From Salinigranum salinum (GTDB lineage: Archaea > Halobacteriota > Halobacteria > Halobacteriales > Haloferacaceae): DNA of 64,000 nucleotides. The DNA is taken from positions 1,984,001-2,048,000 of the forward strand of contig NZ_VTOJ01000002.1 of NCBI RefSeq assembly GCF_009176545.1, written 5' to 3'. The translations under genes and the position numbers were made by a program. This document shows, piece after piece, positions 52,751 through 62,214 of this stretch (positions are counted from its first letter, which is position 1; the number at the start of each line of letters is the position of its first letter). The notes beneath the pieces were generated by a model, which was given only the letters and a program-made list of their open reading frames with translations, did not search any database and was not told the DNA's origin.

Positions 52751-52924
52751 GAGGGTCGATTGCGTGCAACATACATCCCCTGTATCGGTCACACCGGTAC
52801 TGACAGAGACTGAGTAGCTGGCAAAGGTGCTGCTGTATACGGGGTGTGAGTCGGTCAGACGTGAACTAACACAGCAGGGAGAAACGTAGGGAAAATACAA
52901 ATCCAACTGCCGTGAACTCGGTGT

Positions 52925-53320
52925 ATGTGCTCGAATTGGTCTCGACGTGCCCTCCTCGGCGGTTGTACCTCACTCGGACTCGCAGGACTTGCTGGGTGTA
53001 ACGGTAGCTTTGGGAGCAGCCGAGGTGCAACTGATGTGTTCGTCCACAATGAAGGGGACGTGCCACGGACGATTGATCTGATTGTCACACAGCGCGACAG
53101 CGAGTCTTCCCGCATCGATACACGTCTCGAACTAAGACCGAATGAACAGGAGAAAATCAACAACAGAGTCATAATGGGGAGTGATTACGACGTAGAAGTT
53201 TCTTTCACCGACACGAATAGAGAATCGCCGTACTCAGAGACGCAAGAGTGGAATGACGCCGGGCAACCCCTGCATATCATACTGAACGATCAGATCGTAT
53301 TTGCAGTCCAGATAGGATAA
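52925..53320 (+). CDS. Small secreted lipoprotein
   Basis: A 131-residue protein. The signal (RRALLGGCTSLGLAGLAGCN) carries two Arg and a lipobox ending at Cys 25. The mature domain has strands ATDVFVHNEGDVPRTIDLIV and YDVEVSFTDTNRESPYSETQ, an Ig-like pattern. Function is unknown. It shares orientation and style with the gene at 52195, and the two may be a local duplication. Confidence 0.6.
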   Translation: MCSNWSRRALLGGCTSLGLAGLAGCNGSFGSSRGATDVFVHNEGDVPRTIDLIVTQRDSESSRIDTRLELRPNEQEKINNRVIMGSDYDVEVSFTDTNRESPYSETQEWNDAGQPLHIILNDQIVFAVQIG

Positions 53321-53485
53321 CTTAGCAACAACCAACTCCTGCTCATTCACTGCATAGACCGGTAGATCTGTTTGCTGCGTACACTCTCTGTATCTCGCAC
53401 ACCAGTTCTGTCAGATGGTGATGTTATCGGCCCAGTGATGAAGTAACCAACTCGCAAGCGGAGGTTTGACACTGTTCGATGTGAG

Positions 53486-54199
53486 TCAGTCGAACGAGGC
53501 GAGCGCAGCCACGGGCGCGTCGGTGAACGTCCGCGCCCGGGAGACGCCCTCGTCCCCGACGGCGATGAGCGCGAAGACGCCGGTCAGTTCGGTGTCGGCC
53601 TGTGCGGCGATATCGAGCAGGAGTTCCTGTGTCTCCCCCGACCGGATCAGATCGTCGACGACCAGCACCGACTGGCCCGGCGAGAGCGCCGACGCGGGGA
53701 GGTAGTAGGTGAGTTCGATGCCCGACGCAAGCCGCTGTCGCGACTCGATGAACTCCTCGACGGCCGTCTCCTTCGACTTCTTCGCGTACGCGAGGCGGGC
53801 GTCGAAGTACGACGCCATCGCCGCACCCAGCGAAATGCCGTCGGTGGCCGCCGTCAGGACGACGTCGGGGCGTTCGAAGCCGAACGCGTTGGCGGCGACC
53901 GGAGCGACCAGATCGAGGAACGACTGGTCGAAGACGACGCCGGAGTTGTCGACGTACCCCTCATCGTCGAACGTCACCCGCGCCTCGAGCTCCGCCGCGA
54001 GCGCCTCGCGTCCCACGCCCTCGACGACCTCGCGGGCGCGCTCGATCCCCGGGAGCACGTGGCCGTTGACGTACCGGTTGAGGTCGCCCGCCGGCAGTCC
54101 CGTCAGCGCGGCGAGCTCGTCGTACGTTCGCGTCTCCTTGAGCATCCGAAGGACCGCGACCGCCTGCAACTGGAGGGCCGCCTTCTCCGCTCTGTTCAT
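53486..54199 (-). CDS. gfcR: GfcR-type regulator (PRTase-fold transcription factor)
   Basis: A 237-residue protein from ATG 54199. The N-terminal HTH is LKETRTYDELAALTGLPAGD followed by LNRYVNGHVLPG. A PRTase domain follows with the PRPP loop VLVVDDLIRSGETQ (about residue 180). GfcR of Haloferax activates glucose and fructose catabolism genes; it was once labelled PyrE-like because of this fold. It lies 95 bases downstream of pyrE in the same direction. Confidence 0.88.
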   Translation of the reverse strand: MNRAEKAALQLQAVAVLRMLKETRTYDELAALTGLPAGDLNRYVNGHVLPGIERAREVVEGVGREALAAELEARVTFDDEGYVDNSGVVFDQSFLDLVAPVAANAFGFERPDVVLTAATDGISLGAAMASYFDARLAYAKKSKETAVEEFIESRQRLASGIELTYYLPASALSPGQSVLVVDDLIRSGETQELLLDIAAQADTELTGVFALIAVGDEGVSRARTFTDAPVAALASFD

Positions 54200-54294
54200 A
54201 CCGTTCAATACACGCCTGCACAAGTATGAATACGTCGGTGTATTCGTCGACACGAGTTGCCCACATCTGTGGATTCCTCGACGGGCCGTACCCC

Positions 54295-54840
54295 TCAGGG
54301 GTGTGACTCGTCGTCGTGGTCGTCGTCCGCGAGCAGCTCCGACGCCGTCACCAGCGCCTCGAGTTCGACGTCGTTGTCGGCGAGCAGTTCCCGTGCACCC
54401 TCCTGTCGGTCGACGACGACCACGACGCGGTCGACGACGGCACCCGCCTCGCGGAGCGCCTCGACGGCGTCGAGCGCGCTCGTGCCCGTGGTCGCGATGT
54501 CCTCGAGGACGACGACCCGCTCGCCCGTGTCGAACCGGCCCTCGATGCGGTTGGCGGTGCCGTACTCCTTCGTCTTCTTGCGGACGATCACGTACGGGCT
54601 GTCCGTCTCGACGCTCGTCACGGCCACGAGGGGGACGGCACCGAGCGCGACGCCCGCGAGTTTCGTCTCGCCGACGCGCTCGGCGAACGCCCGGGCGATC
54701 AGTCGCAGACAGTGCGGGTCGGTCTCGAAGAGGTACTTGTCGACGTAGTAGTCCGAGGTGCCGCCGTGCGAGAGCTCGAACTCGCCGAACCGGACCGCGT
54801 CGGCGTCCCTGAGCGCCGTGATGAGCTCTTGATTCGTCAT
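54295..54840 (-). CDS. pyrE: Orotate phosphoribosyltransferase
   Basis: A 181-residue enzyme from ATG 54840. The substrate region is [20 protein letters not shown]. The type I PRPP motif is [20 protein letters not shown] (about residues 110-129). It converts orotate and PRPP to OMP in pyrimidine synthesis. The acidic tail ([13 protein letters not shown]) is haloarchaeal in character. It precedes gfcR. Confidence 0.92.
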   Translation of the reverse strand: MTNQELITALRDADAVRFGEFELSHGGTSDYYVDKYLFETDPHCLRLIARAFAERVGETKLAGVALGAVPLVAVTSVETDSPYVIVRKKTKEYGTANRIEGRFDTGERVVVLEDIATTGTSALDAVEALREAGAVVDRVVVVVDRQEGARELLADNDVELEALVTASELLADDDHDDESHP

Positions 54841-54938
54841 TGGCGTGTGTGGGTCGTCGCGGGGGCATAAACGGGACGATCCGCGCCGACTGACGCACAG
54901 GTTCATCACGCATCGTGGAGAACGCACCATGATCACTC

Positions 54939-55883
54939 ATGGCATCCGAACCACACCCGGACGTACAGGAGTTGCTCGACCAGCTCGCCGAGATGGGCGT
55001 GCCCGACGTCGCCGACCTGTCCGTTGACGGGGCACGACAGCTCATCGAGGAGCTGTTCGTGCTCGACGATGCGCAACTCGACGAGGTCGGGGGCGTGCAG
55101 GAGCTCGAGATCCCAGGACCGGTCGGAGGGATCCCGATTCGTGTGTACCGGCCCGACGGCGACGGTCCACACCCGGTCGTCGTCTTCTTCCACGGGGGCG
55201 GGTGGGTCGTGGGGAACCTCGACACGCACGACCAGGGCTGTCGGGCACTCTGCGACGCCGGTGACTGCGTGGTCGTCTCGGTCGACTACCGCCTGGCACC
55301 GGAGCACCCCTTCCCCGTCCCGGTCGAGGACTGTTACGCCGCCACCGAGTGGGTGACCGCGAACAGTCACGTCGTCGACGCCGACCTCGACCGGCTGGTC
55401 GTCGCGGGCGACAGCGCCGGCGGGAACCTCGCGGCTGCCGTGTCGCTCCTCGCACGCGAACGCGACGGACCGGAGATCGCCCACCAGTACCTGGTGTACC
55501 CCGTGACGAACCACGCGTTCGACACCGTGTCGTACGCGGAGAACGCCGAGGGGTACTTCCTCACGCGGGCGAGCATGGAGTGGTACTGGGACCACTACCT
55601 GCCGACGGACGTCGACGGGCTGAACCCGGTCGCCTCACCGCTCCGGGCGCGGGACCTGTCGGATCTGCCGCCCGCGTCGGTCGTCACGTGTGGCTTCGAT
55701 CCGCTCCGCGACGAGGGGATCGAGTACGCCGAGCGGCTGGCGGACGCCGGCGTCGCAGTCGACCACCACCACCACGAGGCGATGATCCACGGCTTCTTCA
55801 CCATGCTCGGGGAACCCGACCTCCCGCAGGCCCGTGCGGCGATCGCCACGGCCGGCGAGACGATCCGAGGGCTCTGCGTGTAG
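54939..55883 (+). CDS. Alpha/beta-hydrolase, hormone-sensitive-lipase family
   Basis: A 314-residue carboxylesterase. The oxyanion-hole motif FFHGGGWVVGNL is at about residue 83. The nucleophile elbow is VAGDSAGGNLAAA (Ser near residue 156). The catalytic Asp is in CGFDPLRDEG and the His in HHEAMIHGFF (about residue 285). It hydrolyses short acyl esters in the cytoplasm. The natural substrate is unknown. Confidence 0.88.
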   Translation: MASEPHPDVQELLDQLAEMGVPDVADLSVDGARQLIEELFVLDDAQLDEVGGVQELEIPGPVGGIPIRVYRPDGDGPHPVVVFFHGGGWVVGNLDTHDQGCRALCDAGDCVVVSVDYRLAPEHPFPVPVEDCYAATEWVTANSHVVDADLDRLVVAGDSAGGNLAAAVSLLARERDGPEIAHQYLVYPVTNHAFDTVSYAENAEGYFLTRASMEWYWDHYLPTDVDGLNPVASPLRARDLSDLPPASVVTCGFDPLRDEGIEYAERLADAGVAVDHHHHEAMIHGFFTMLGEPDLPQARAAIATAGETIRGLCV

Positions 55884-55947
55884 ACGGTGGGGCGAACGCC
55901 CTCCGGCACGACCACACGACGTCCGCGCGTGGTGCCGGACTGTCGCG

Positions 55948-56490
55948 CTACCACGGTTCGTCCTTCAGCCCGAGCAGGTAGGCGATGGCGTTCGTCGCGA
56001 CGTGGAGGAGCGGTGTGGCGACGACCACCACGACGAGTGCGGGGGGCGGGAACGTCGCGGCGAACCACGCGGGCGAACCGAGCGCGGTGAGCCCGAGCGC
56101 GCCGACGACGAAGTCGAGCTGGTCGACGCCGGGAAACGCCGCGCCGCGCTCCCGGCCCGTCCGTCGCTTCAGGAAGGAGGCGACGATGTCGCCGAGCATC
56201 GCCCCGAACGCGAGCGTGACACCTACTCGGAGGGGAAACGTCGGGAGCGCGAAGCCGACGAGGCCCCCGATCGTGGGAGCGAGGAGGTTCAACAGGAGCG
56301 CGACGGCGGCCCCGGCGAGGGTGCCGGCGAGAGTTCCTCGCCACGTCTTGCCGTCGCCGAGGACGCGCTCGCCGCCCCACGTCCGCCCGCCGTCGATCGG
56401 GGGACCGCCACCGAACACCACGGCCGCGTTGTTCGGGACGTACGCCGGGAGCATCGCCCAGAGCGCACCGACGACGAGTGAACCGACCAT
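55948..56490 (-). CDS. carS: CDP-archaeol synthase
   Basis: A 180-residue, five-helix membrane enzyme. The loop [20 protein letters not shown], then [17 protein letters not shown], carries the CTP- and metal-binding residues. A second conserved stretch is [20 protein letters not shown], and [15 protein letters not shown] follows. It activates unsaturated archaetidic acid with CTP for polar-lipid synthesis. It is divergent from gldA. Confidence 0.92.
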   Translation of the reverse strand: MVGSLVVGALWAMLPAYVPNNAAVVFGGGPPIDGGRTWGGERVLGDGKTWRGTLAGTLAGAAVALLLNLLAPTIGGLVGFALPTFPLRVGVTLAFGAMLGDIVASFLKRRTGRERGAAFPGVDQLDFVVGALGLTALGSPAWFAATFPPPALVVVVVATPLLHVATNAIAYLLGLKDEPW

Positions 56491-56600
56491 ACTGCCCCTG
56501 CGAAACCGACCCGATAAAACGCGGCGGTTTTCTTCCGACCGGAACGTGTCGTGTCAAACGAATAAATTATTAACGACCGGTCGGCGTCGGTCCAGCCGAG

Positions 56601-57704
56601 ATGTCTCGCATCTTCAAATCACCGGCGCGGTACGTACAGGGAAGGGACGTCACGGGCGACATCGGGACACACGTGGAGCCACTGGGCGGGACGGCGCTCG
56701 TCCTCGGCGACGAGTTCGTCCTCGGGCTCGTCGAGGACACGGTGGTGACGAGCCTCACGGGCGCGGGCGTCGACGCCAGTTCTGTGACGTTCGGCGGCGA
56801 GTGTTCGACGACCGAGATCGACCGGATCGCGGGCGTCGCCGAGGAGCGCGGTGCCGACGTCGTGATCGGCGCTGGCGGGGGGAAGGCGCTGGACGCGGCC
56901 AAGGCCGTCGGCGAACAGCTGGAGGTCGCGATGGTGTCGATGCCGACCATCGCGTCGACGGACGCGCCGACGAGCGCACTCTCGGTCATCTACACGGAGG
57001 ACGGCGAGTTCGAGGAGTACTGGTTCCACGACAACCACCCGGACCTCGTGTTGGTCGACACCGCGATCGTCGCCGCGGCACCCACCCGGCTGTTCAGAGG
57101 CGGCGTCGCCGACGCGCTCGCCACGTGGTTCGAGGCCGACGCGAACGCACAGTCCGGCGGCGACAACTTCGTCGGCGGGAAACCGACACGGACGGGCACG
57201 AACCTCGCGAAGCTCTGTTACGAGACGCTGCGCGCCCACGCGGTGTCGGCGGTCGAGGCGGTCGACCGCGACGCCGTCTCCGAGAGCGTCGAGGCCGTCA
57301 CGGAGGCGAACACGCTCCTGTCGGGGCTCGGCTTCGAGAGCGGCGGGCTGGCGGCCGCCCACGCGATCCACAACGGCCTCACCCAGCTGGAGGCGACCCA
57401 CGAGGCGATCCACGGCGAGAAGGTGAACATCGGGACGGTCTCGCAGCTCGTGCTGGAAGGTCGCGACGACGCGTTCGTCGAGGAGATCATCGAGTTCTCG
57501 CTCGACGTCGGTCTGCCGGTGACGCTTTCGGAGATCGGGCTCGACGATCCGACGCGCGACCAGCTCGACGTCGTGGCCGAGGCCGCGTGCGCCGAGGGAG
57601 AGACCATCCACAACGAGCCGTTCGCCGTCGAGCCGGCGATGGTGCGTGACGCGATCCTCACGGCGGACCGTCTCGGCGAACGCGCCCGCGCCGACCGCTC
57701 GTAG
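56601..57704 (+). CDS. gldA: Glycerol dehydrogenase, iron-ADH family
   Basis: A 367-residue enzyme. The NAD-binding GAGGGKALDAAKAVGEQL is at ~92-109. TIASTDAPTSALSVIYT is the GldA-type substrate segment. The metal ligands are in FRGGVADALATWFEADAN and in the two His motifs AAAHAIHNGL and HEAIHGEKV. These fit glycerol dehydrogenase (glycerol to dihydroxyacetone) better than glycerol-1-phosphate dehydrogenase. Lying next to carS it touches glycerolipid metabolism, but the pairing may be chance. Confidence 0.85.
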   Translation: MSRIFKSPARYVQGRDVTGDIGTHVEPLGGTALVLGDEFVLGLVEDTVVTSLTGAGVDASSVTFGGECSTTEIDRIAGVAEERGADVVIGAGGGKALDAAKAVGEQLEVAMVSMPTIASTDAPTSALSVIYTEDGEFEEYWFHDNHPDLVLVDTAIVAAAPTRLFRGGVADALATWFEADANAQSGGDNFVGGKPTRTGTNLAKLCYETLRAHAVSAVEAVDRDAVSESVEAVTEANTLLSGLGFESGGLAAAHAIHNGLTQLEATHEAIHGEKVNIGTVSQLVLEGRDDAFVEEIIEFSLDVGLPVTLSEIGLDDPTRDQLDVVAEAACAEGETIHNEPFAVEPAMVRDAILTADRLGERARADRS

Positions 57705-57800
57705 ATCGGGGATTCGACGGGTCAGACGCCCGCCAACCGGTCGGGCGCGGGGTGGTCCGAAGAGGAAGGCCTCATAAGGCCAGCGACCAATCAGTCACTG

Positions 57801-58457
57801 ATGTCCTCGTGGAGACGTGATTTCGCCTCCGGGCTCGTCGTCCTCGTGCCGATACTCGTTATTCTGTTCGTGATCAACTGGCTCTACTCGCAGATCGCGT
57901 CGCTCCCGGTCATCCGCAACCTCACACCGCCGTTCGGCGTCCTCGTCGCCATCGTCGTCTTCACGATGCTCGTGCTCTCGGTCGGCTACCTCATGCGCAC
58001 GACGGCCGGCCAGCTGTTCGAGGCCGCCCTCGACAACGTGATGAACCGCGTCCCCCTCGTGCGGGTGCTCTACAACGCCTCCAAACTCGCCGTCGAAACC
58101 GCCCTGACTGGAACCGAAGACCTCCAGAAACCCGTCCGTCTCGAGGTGTGGCCCGGCGTCCGCATGACCGCGTTCAAGACCGGAAAACGCACGAAAGACG
58201 GCCGCGAGGTGCTGTTCATGCCGACCGCGCCGAACATCACCACCGGCTTCGTGATGGAGGTCGAGTCCGAAGACATCACCGAGACCGACGAACGCGTCGA
58301 GGAGGCGCTCACGCGCATTCTGTCGGCCGGGTTCGCCGAGGAGGACCACGGCGTCGAGATCGACGTCTTCGAAGAACCCGAGTCGGACGGCGAGTCGTCG
58401 GGATCGGTCGACATCACGACCGAGTCGTCGGGGACAGGGTCGGGGTCGCAGTCCTGA
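57801..58457 (+). CDS. DUF502 membrane protein
   Basis: A 218-residue protein of the DUF502 family. Two helices at ~8-30 and ~45-65 enclose the loop with NLTPPFGV. VLYNASKLAVETALT and GFVMEVESEDITETDERVEE are family stretches. An acidic Ser/Gly tail ends it (ESSGTGSGSQS). Function is unknown across domains. It is monocistronic. Confidence 0.82.
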   Translation: MSSWRRDFASGLVVLVPILVILFVINWLYSQIASLPVIRNLTPPFGVLVAIVVFTMLVLSVGYLMRTTAGQLFEAALDNVMNRVPLVRVLYNASKLAVETALTGTEDLQKPVRLEVWPGVRMTAFKTGKRTKDGREVLFMPTAPNITTGFVMEVESEDITETDERVEEALTRILSAGFAEEDHGVEIDVFEEPESDGESSGSVDITTESSGTGSGSQS

Positions 58458-58514
58458 GCAGGGCGCGAGACGGACGGACAGAAGACATTTGTCGCGGTGG
58501 GACGGTGATATCAC

Positions 58515-59546
58515 ATGCGTCAGCCCTCCAGACGCGCGTTTCTCGCAGTTACCGGCCTGGCCGTCACGTCGACAGGCTGTCTCGGCCGCGAGGCCGACCA
58601 GTCCGAGTCGACGACGGGGACGGGCCGGCAGCCATCGGCCGCGACAGGGTCGTCGACAGCCGTCGACCTCGGTACGGAACAGTCCGTCGGCGGCGTTCCG
58701 GTCACCGTCTCGACCCTCACCGTCCAGGACTCGGCACTGACACTCGACGACGACACGATGACGCTCCACACCGCCGACGACGAGCGGTACGTCGTCGTCT
58801 CCGTGTCGGGAAGCGAGGCGGGACCCGCGCCGGGCGCGTTCTCGCTCGATGTCGACGGCGAGACGTATCCGGGCCGGGTCGACCTGTTCGGCAGGGACGC
58901 TCAACTCGACGAGCGTGGTCCAGTGTACGACCCGTCGTATGGAACCGAGCAGGGGTGGGTCGGGTTCGCCGTCCCGCCCGGACTCGACGCCGGCGAGGCA
59001 CGAATCGTACTCAGTCACGGTGACGAGACGGCGTCGTGGCGACTCGAAGCAGCCCAGCTCGACGCGCTCCGCCAGCCGAGGGCCGAGTTCGAGCTCCGGT
59101 CGGTCGAGATCCCGGAGACGCTGCTCCTCTACGACCCGGTGTCGGTTCGTGTCGTCGCCGAGAACGTCTCTGACGTTGCCGGGGTGTTCAAGGGAGTACT
59201 CAACGTCGCGGGTCTGAACTTCGCCTACGCCCCGTACCCGTTCGCCCTCGACGCAGCGCCCGGCGAAACGGTCGTCTGGGAGCAGACGTTTCGAGACGGC
59301 CCGTCGAGGGACGTCGAATCGGTCGGCTTCTTCCTCGAGACGGTCGCTGGAGGGACCGAAGTACGGGCGACGGTGAGAGGCCGAAACGAACCCACACACG
59401 GACCCGCGACCACGACCACGACAGAAACCACGACCACGACCACGACAGAAACCACGACCACGACCACGACAGAAACCACGACCACGACCACGACAGAAAC
59501 CACGACCGCGGCAGACGCAGCGACGCCACCAACGACCGACTCCTGA
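58515..59546 (+). CDS. Tat lipoprotein with Thr-rich C-terminal stalk
   Basis: A 343-residue protein. The signal RRAFLAVTGLAVTSTGCLG shows paired Arg and a lipobox (Cys at ~23). The mature part consists of two beta-sandwich-like domains (about 55-180 and 185-290). The last ~55 residues are a repeated TETTTTTT stalk, likely heavily O-glycosylated. Because the lipid anchor is N-terminal, the stalk would project outwards at the free end. The ligand is unknown. Confidence 0.65.
   Translation: MRQPSRRAFLAVTGLAVTSTGCLGREADQSESTTGTGRQPSAATGSSTAVDLGTEQSVGGVPVTVSTLTVQDSALTLDDDTMTLHTADDERYVVVSVSGSEAGPAPGAFSLDVDGETYPGRVDLFGRDAQLDERGPVYDPSYGTEQGWVGFAVPPGLDAGEARIVLSHGDETASWRLEAAQLDALRQPRAEFELRSVEIPETLLLYDPVSVRVVAENVSDVAGVFKGVLNVAGLNFAYAPYPFALDAAPGETVVWEQTFRDGPSRDVESVGFFLETVAGGTEVRATVRGRNEPTHGPATTTTTETTTTTTTETTTTTTTETTTTTTTETTTAADAATPPTTDS
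59402..59512 (+). repeat. 24-base coding repeats (Thr stalk)
   Basis: Four to five head-to-tail copies of a 24-base unit (ACGACCACGACCACGACAGA plus AACC) encode the TETTTTTT repeat of the lipoprotein. Copies are nearly identical, which suggests recent slippage or recombination and length variation between strains. Confidence 0.8.
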
Positions 59547-59548
59547 CC

Positions 59549-60481
59549 CTATTCGACGTACGTGAACCACTTCTCGTGGTCGTCGGTGCGGCGCTCCACG
59601 AGGTCGAAGAAGGCCTGCTGAACCTCCTCGGTCACCGGGCCACGGGAACCGTTCCCGATGACGACGTTGTCCACCTTGCGGATGGGGGTGACCTCCGCGG
59701 CCGTCCCGGTGAAGAACAGTTCGTCGGCGGTGTTGAGTTCGCCGCGGGAGATGGTGGCGTCGTCGTGGACGGTGTAACCGAGTTCGCGGGCGAGCGTGAT
59801 CGCGGTCTGGCGGGTGATCCCGTCGAGGATGCTCTGGGAGAGCCCCGGGGTGTAGATCTCGCCGTCGCGGACGAGGAAGATGTTCTCGCCCGGCCCCTCG
59901 GCGACCTGTCCCTCCTTGTTGAGGACGATCGCCTCGACGTAGCCGTTCCGTCGCGCCTCCTCGCCCGCCAGCAGGGAGTTGACGTACAGCCCCGTGGTCT
60001 TGGCGTTCGTGGGGATCTGACTCGACGCGTGCTTGCGCCACGACGAGACCATCACGTCGACGCCCTGTTCGATCGCCTCCTCGCCCAGGTACGCCCCCCA
60101 CGGCCAGGCGGCGATGGCGACGTCGACCGGGCAGTTCCGGGGACTCACGCCCAGTGAGTCGTAGCCGTAGAAGGCGATCGGGCGGATGTAACACGACTCC
60201 AGCCCCTGCCGTCGGATGAGTTCCAGCGTCGCCTCGGTCAGCTCCTCCCTGGAGAACGGGATCTCCATGTCGTACGGCTTGCCCGACTGGTAGAAACGTT
60301 CGAGGTGTTCGTCCCAGCGGAAGATCGCGGGACCCTTCTCGGTGTCGTAACACCGGACGCCCTCGAAGACGCCAGTGCCGTAGTGGAGACCGTGCGTCAG
60401 GACGTGGATCTGCGCGTCGTCCCAGTCGACGAACTCGCCGTCCTGCCAGATCGTGTCGACGTCCATCTCGTCGAAGCTCAT
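59549..60481 (-). CDS. ilvE: Branched-chain amino acid aminotransferase
   Basis: A 310-residue fold-IV PLP enzyme. Hallmarks are HVLTHGLHYGTGVFEGVRCY, RKHASSQIPTNAKTTGLYVN (PLP Lys), AIVLNKEGQVAEGPGENIFL and ELFFTGTAAEVTPIRKVD. It makes Val, Leu and Ile from their 2-oxo acids using glutamate. Its stop lies three bases from the lipoprotein stop on the other strand. It is transcribed alone. Confidence 0.92.
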   Translation of the reverse strand: MSFDEMDVDTIWQDGEFVDWDDAQIHVLTHGLHYGTGVFEGVRCYDTEKGPAIFRWDEHLERFYQSGKPYDMEIPFSREELTEATLELIRRQGLESCYIRPIAFYGYDSLGVSPRNCPVDVAIAAWPWGAYLGEEAIEQGVDVMVSSWRKHASSQIPTNAKTTGLYVNSLLAGEEARRNGYVEAIVLNKEGQVAEGPGENIFLVRDGEIYTPGLSQSILDGITRQTAITLARELGYTVHDDATISRGELNTADELFFTGTAAEVTPIRKVDNVVIGNGSRGPVTEEVQQAFFDLVERRTDDHEKWFTYVE

Positions 60482-60586
60482 ACTCGCTCGTAGCCGGCCA
60501 CTGTTATAAAATGGGTCGGGAGTGCCCTGAGCACAACCCACACGGCTGGAGCGGTTTTTTGCCCCTGCTCGGCCACACGTCGATCG

Positions 60587-61468
60587 ATGCCCACGTCCAT
60601 CGACACCGTGCTCGTGACCGGGGCGACGGGTCGGATCGGGCCGACCGTCGTCGACCGGCTCTCGCAGACGTACCGCGTCGTCGGTAACTCGCGGTCCGGC
60701 GGCGACGTCGGCGACGCACACCTCAGAGGCGACATGACCCGCCCCGGCGACGCCTACGGCGTCCTCGCGCGGAGCGACGCCGACGCGGTGGTCCACCTCG
60801 GGATGCTGTCGAACCCCGACGGGACACCGGGCCACGTCACGTTCGAGAGCACCGTCGGGAGCAGCTACCTCGTTCTCGAGGCGAGCGAGGCGCTCGGCGT
60901 CGAGTCGGTGGTACTGGCGTCGAGCATGAGCGCGCTGGGGTCGGGGTTCGATCCCGACCCCGTCCGGCTGTCGTACCTGCCGGTCGACGAGGACCACCCG
61001 CTCACGCCGCGCGACCCATACGGCCTCGCCAAGCAGGTGATGGAGGTGACCGCCGACGGGGTGGGACGACGGGCGGACGCACCCACGATCACCTCGCTGC
61101 GCGTACCGTGGATGCCCCGACCAGAAGACGTCCAGCGAGCGTTCGTCGAGGCCGACCGGTCGCTGGAGGCGCTCCACCAGCACGAGTCGTACCACTCGAT
61201 CCGCAACACGCTGTTCGCGTATCTCCACGCCGCCGACGCCGCCGACCTCGTCGCCCGCGCCGTCGAGGCCGACCACGCCGGCCACGAGGCCGTCTGGGCC
61301 GCCGCCGCGGACACGACCGTCGACCTCCCGACCACGGACCTCCTGGCCGCGGAGTACCCCGACGTCGACACCACGCGCGAGTTCGAGGGGTACGAGAGCC
61401 TCGTATCGGTGGAGAAGGCAGACGAACTGCTCGGGTGGGAACCGAAACGGAGCTGGCGATCGGCGTAG
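60587..61468 (+). CDS. NAD-dependent epimerase/dehydratase family protein
   Basis: A 293-residue extended SDR. The NAD(P) motif is VLVTGATGRIGPTVV at the N-terminus. The active-site Ser is in VLASSMSALGSG and the YxxxK is DPYGLAKQ (Tyr ~145, Lys ~149). Substrates of this group include nucleotide-sugars and uronates. The short C-terminal domain favours a small-molecule dehydrogenase. No sugar-pathway genes are adjacent. Confidence 0.8.
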   Translation: MPTSIDTVLVTGATGRIGPTVVDRLSQTYRVVGNSRSGGDVGDAHLRGDMTRPGDAYGVLARSDADAVVHLGMLSNPDGTPGHVTFESTVGSSYLVLEASEALGVESVVLASSMSALGSGFDPDPVRLSYLPVDEDHPLTPRDPYGLAKQVMEVTADGVGRRADAPTITSLRVPWMPRPEDVQRAFVEADRSLEALHQHESYHSIRNTLFAYLHAADAADLVARAVEADHAGHEAVWAAAADTTVDLPTTDLLAAEYPDVDTTREFEGYESLVSVEKADELLGWEPKRSWRSA

Positions 61469-61497
61469 AGAAACGACGAGTCCGAGACGACGACGAG

Positions 61498-62214
61498 TTA
61501 CAGGCCCGAGACGAGGTCACGTCCCTCGACGAAGACGTACCCGTTCGCTCGAGCGTACGCGCGCGCGTCGACGACGGAGCGCGCGTCGCCCGTTTCGTCG
61601 TCGAGCATCTCGCAGACGACCGCCGCGGGCGGGAGACCGGCCGCCCGTGCGAGCGCGACGCCCAGTTCGGTGTGGCCCCGTCGTTCGTCGAGCAGCCCCC
61701 CCGCCGCGCGCAGCACGTGGACGTGGCCGGGCGAGCGGAACTCGCGGGAGAAGTCGTCGACGTCGTACGCCTCGCCGGCGTCGATCCGGGCGGCGACGTC
61801 GGCGAGTTTCCCGATCGTCAGTGCACGGTCGGCGTCGGTGATCCCGGTGAACGTCTCGCGGTGGTTGATCGGGAGCGAAAAGGACGACCGCGAGTCGTAC
61901 GCGAGGTCGTGGTCGGCCGCGGTCGGATGGTCGAGGACGGCGTCGAGGAACGGGAGGTCGAGGGCGGCCGCCACCCTGTCGCCGAGCGCGACACAGACGA
62001 GCCCGCCGGCGTCGTTGCGCAGGTGTGCGACCGCGCCGGCGGTGATCGATCCCGCGGGGTAGACGATGTCCGTCTCACCCTCGCGGTCGTCGGCGTCGTG
62101 GACGAGCACCGGCTCGCCGTCGCGGAACGCCCGGATGGCACGGGCGACGGGATCGGTCGGTTCGCTCCCCGCGCCCGCGTCGGACTCGAGGTCGGTGTCG
62201 GAGGTCGACGGCAT
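61498..62214 (-). CDS. ribB: 3,4-dihydroxy-2-butanone-4-phosphate synthase
   Basis: A 238-residue RibB. Acidic metal-binding residues are in VHDADDREGETDIVYPAG (residues ~38-55). FTGITDADRALTI and SPGHVHVLRAAGGLLDERRG complete the active site. It turns ribulose 5-phosphate into the four-carbon riboflavin precursor. It starts directly after the rbkR stop, so the two form a riboflavin operon. Confidence 0.92.
   Translation of the reverse strand: MPSTSDTDLESDAGAGSEPTDPVARAIRAFRDGEPVLVHDADDREGETDIVYPAGSITAGAVAHLRNDAGGLVCVALGDRVAAALDLPFLDAVLDHPTAADHDLAYDSRSSFSLPINHRETFTGITDADRALTIGKLADVAARIDAGEAYDVDDFSREFRSPGHVHVLRAAGGLLDERRGHTELGVALARAAGLPPAAVVCEMLDDETGDARSVVDARAYARANGYVFVEGRDLVSGL

Noticed and set aside
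56601..57704. Glycerol-1-phosphate dehydrogenase (egsA) instead of glycerol dehydrogenase
   Set aside because: The TIASTDAPTSALSVIYT segment and overall motif order fit GldA; proximity to carS alone is not enough.
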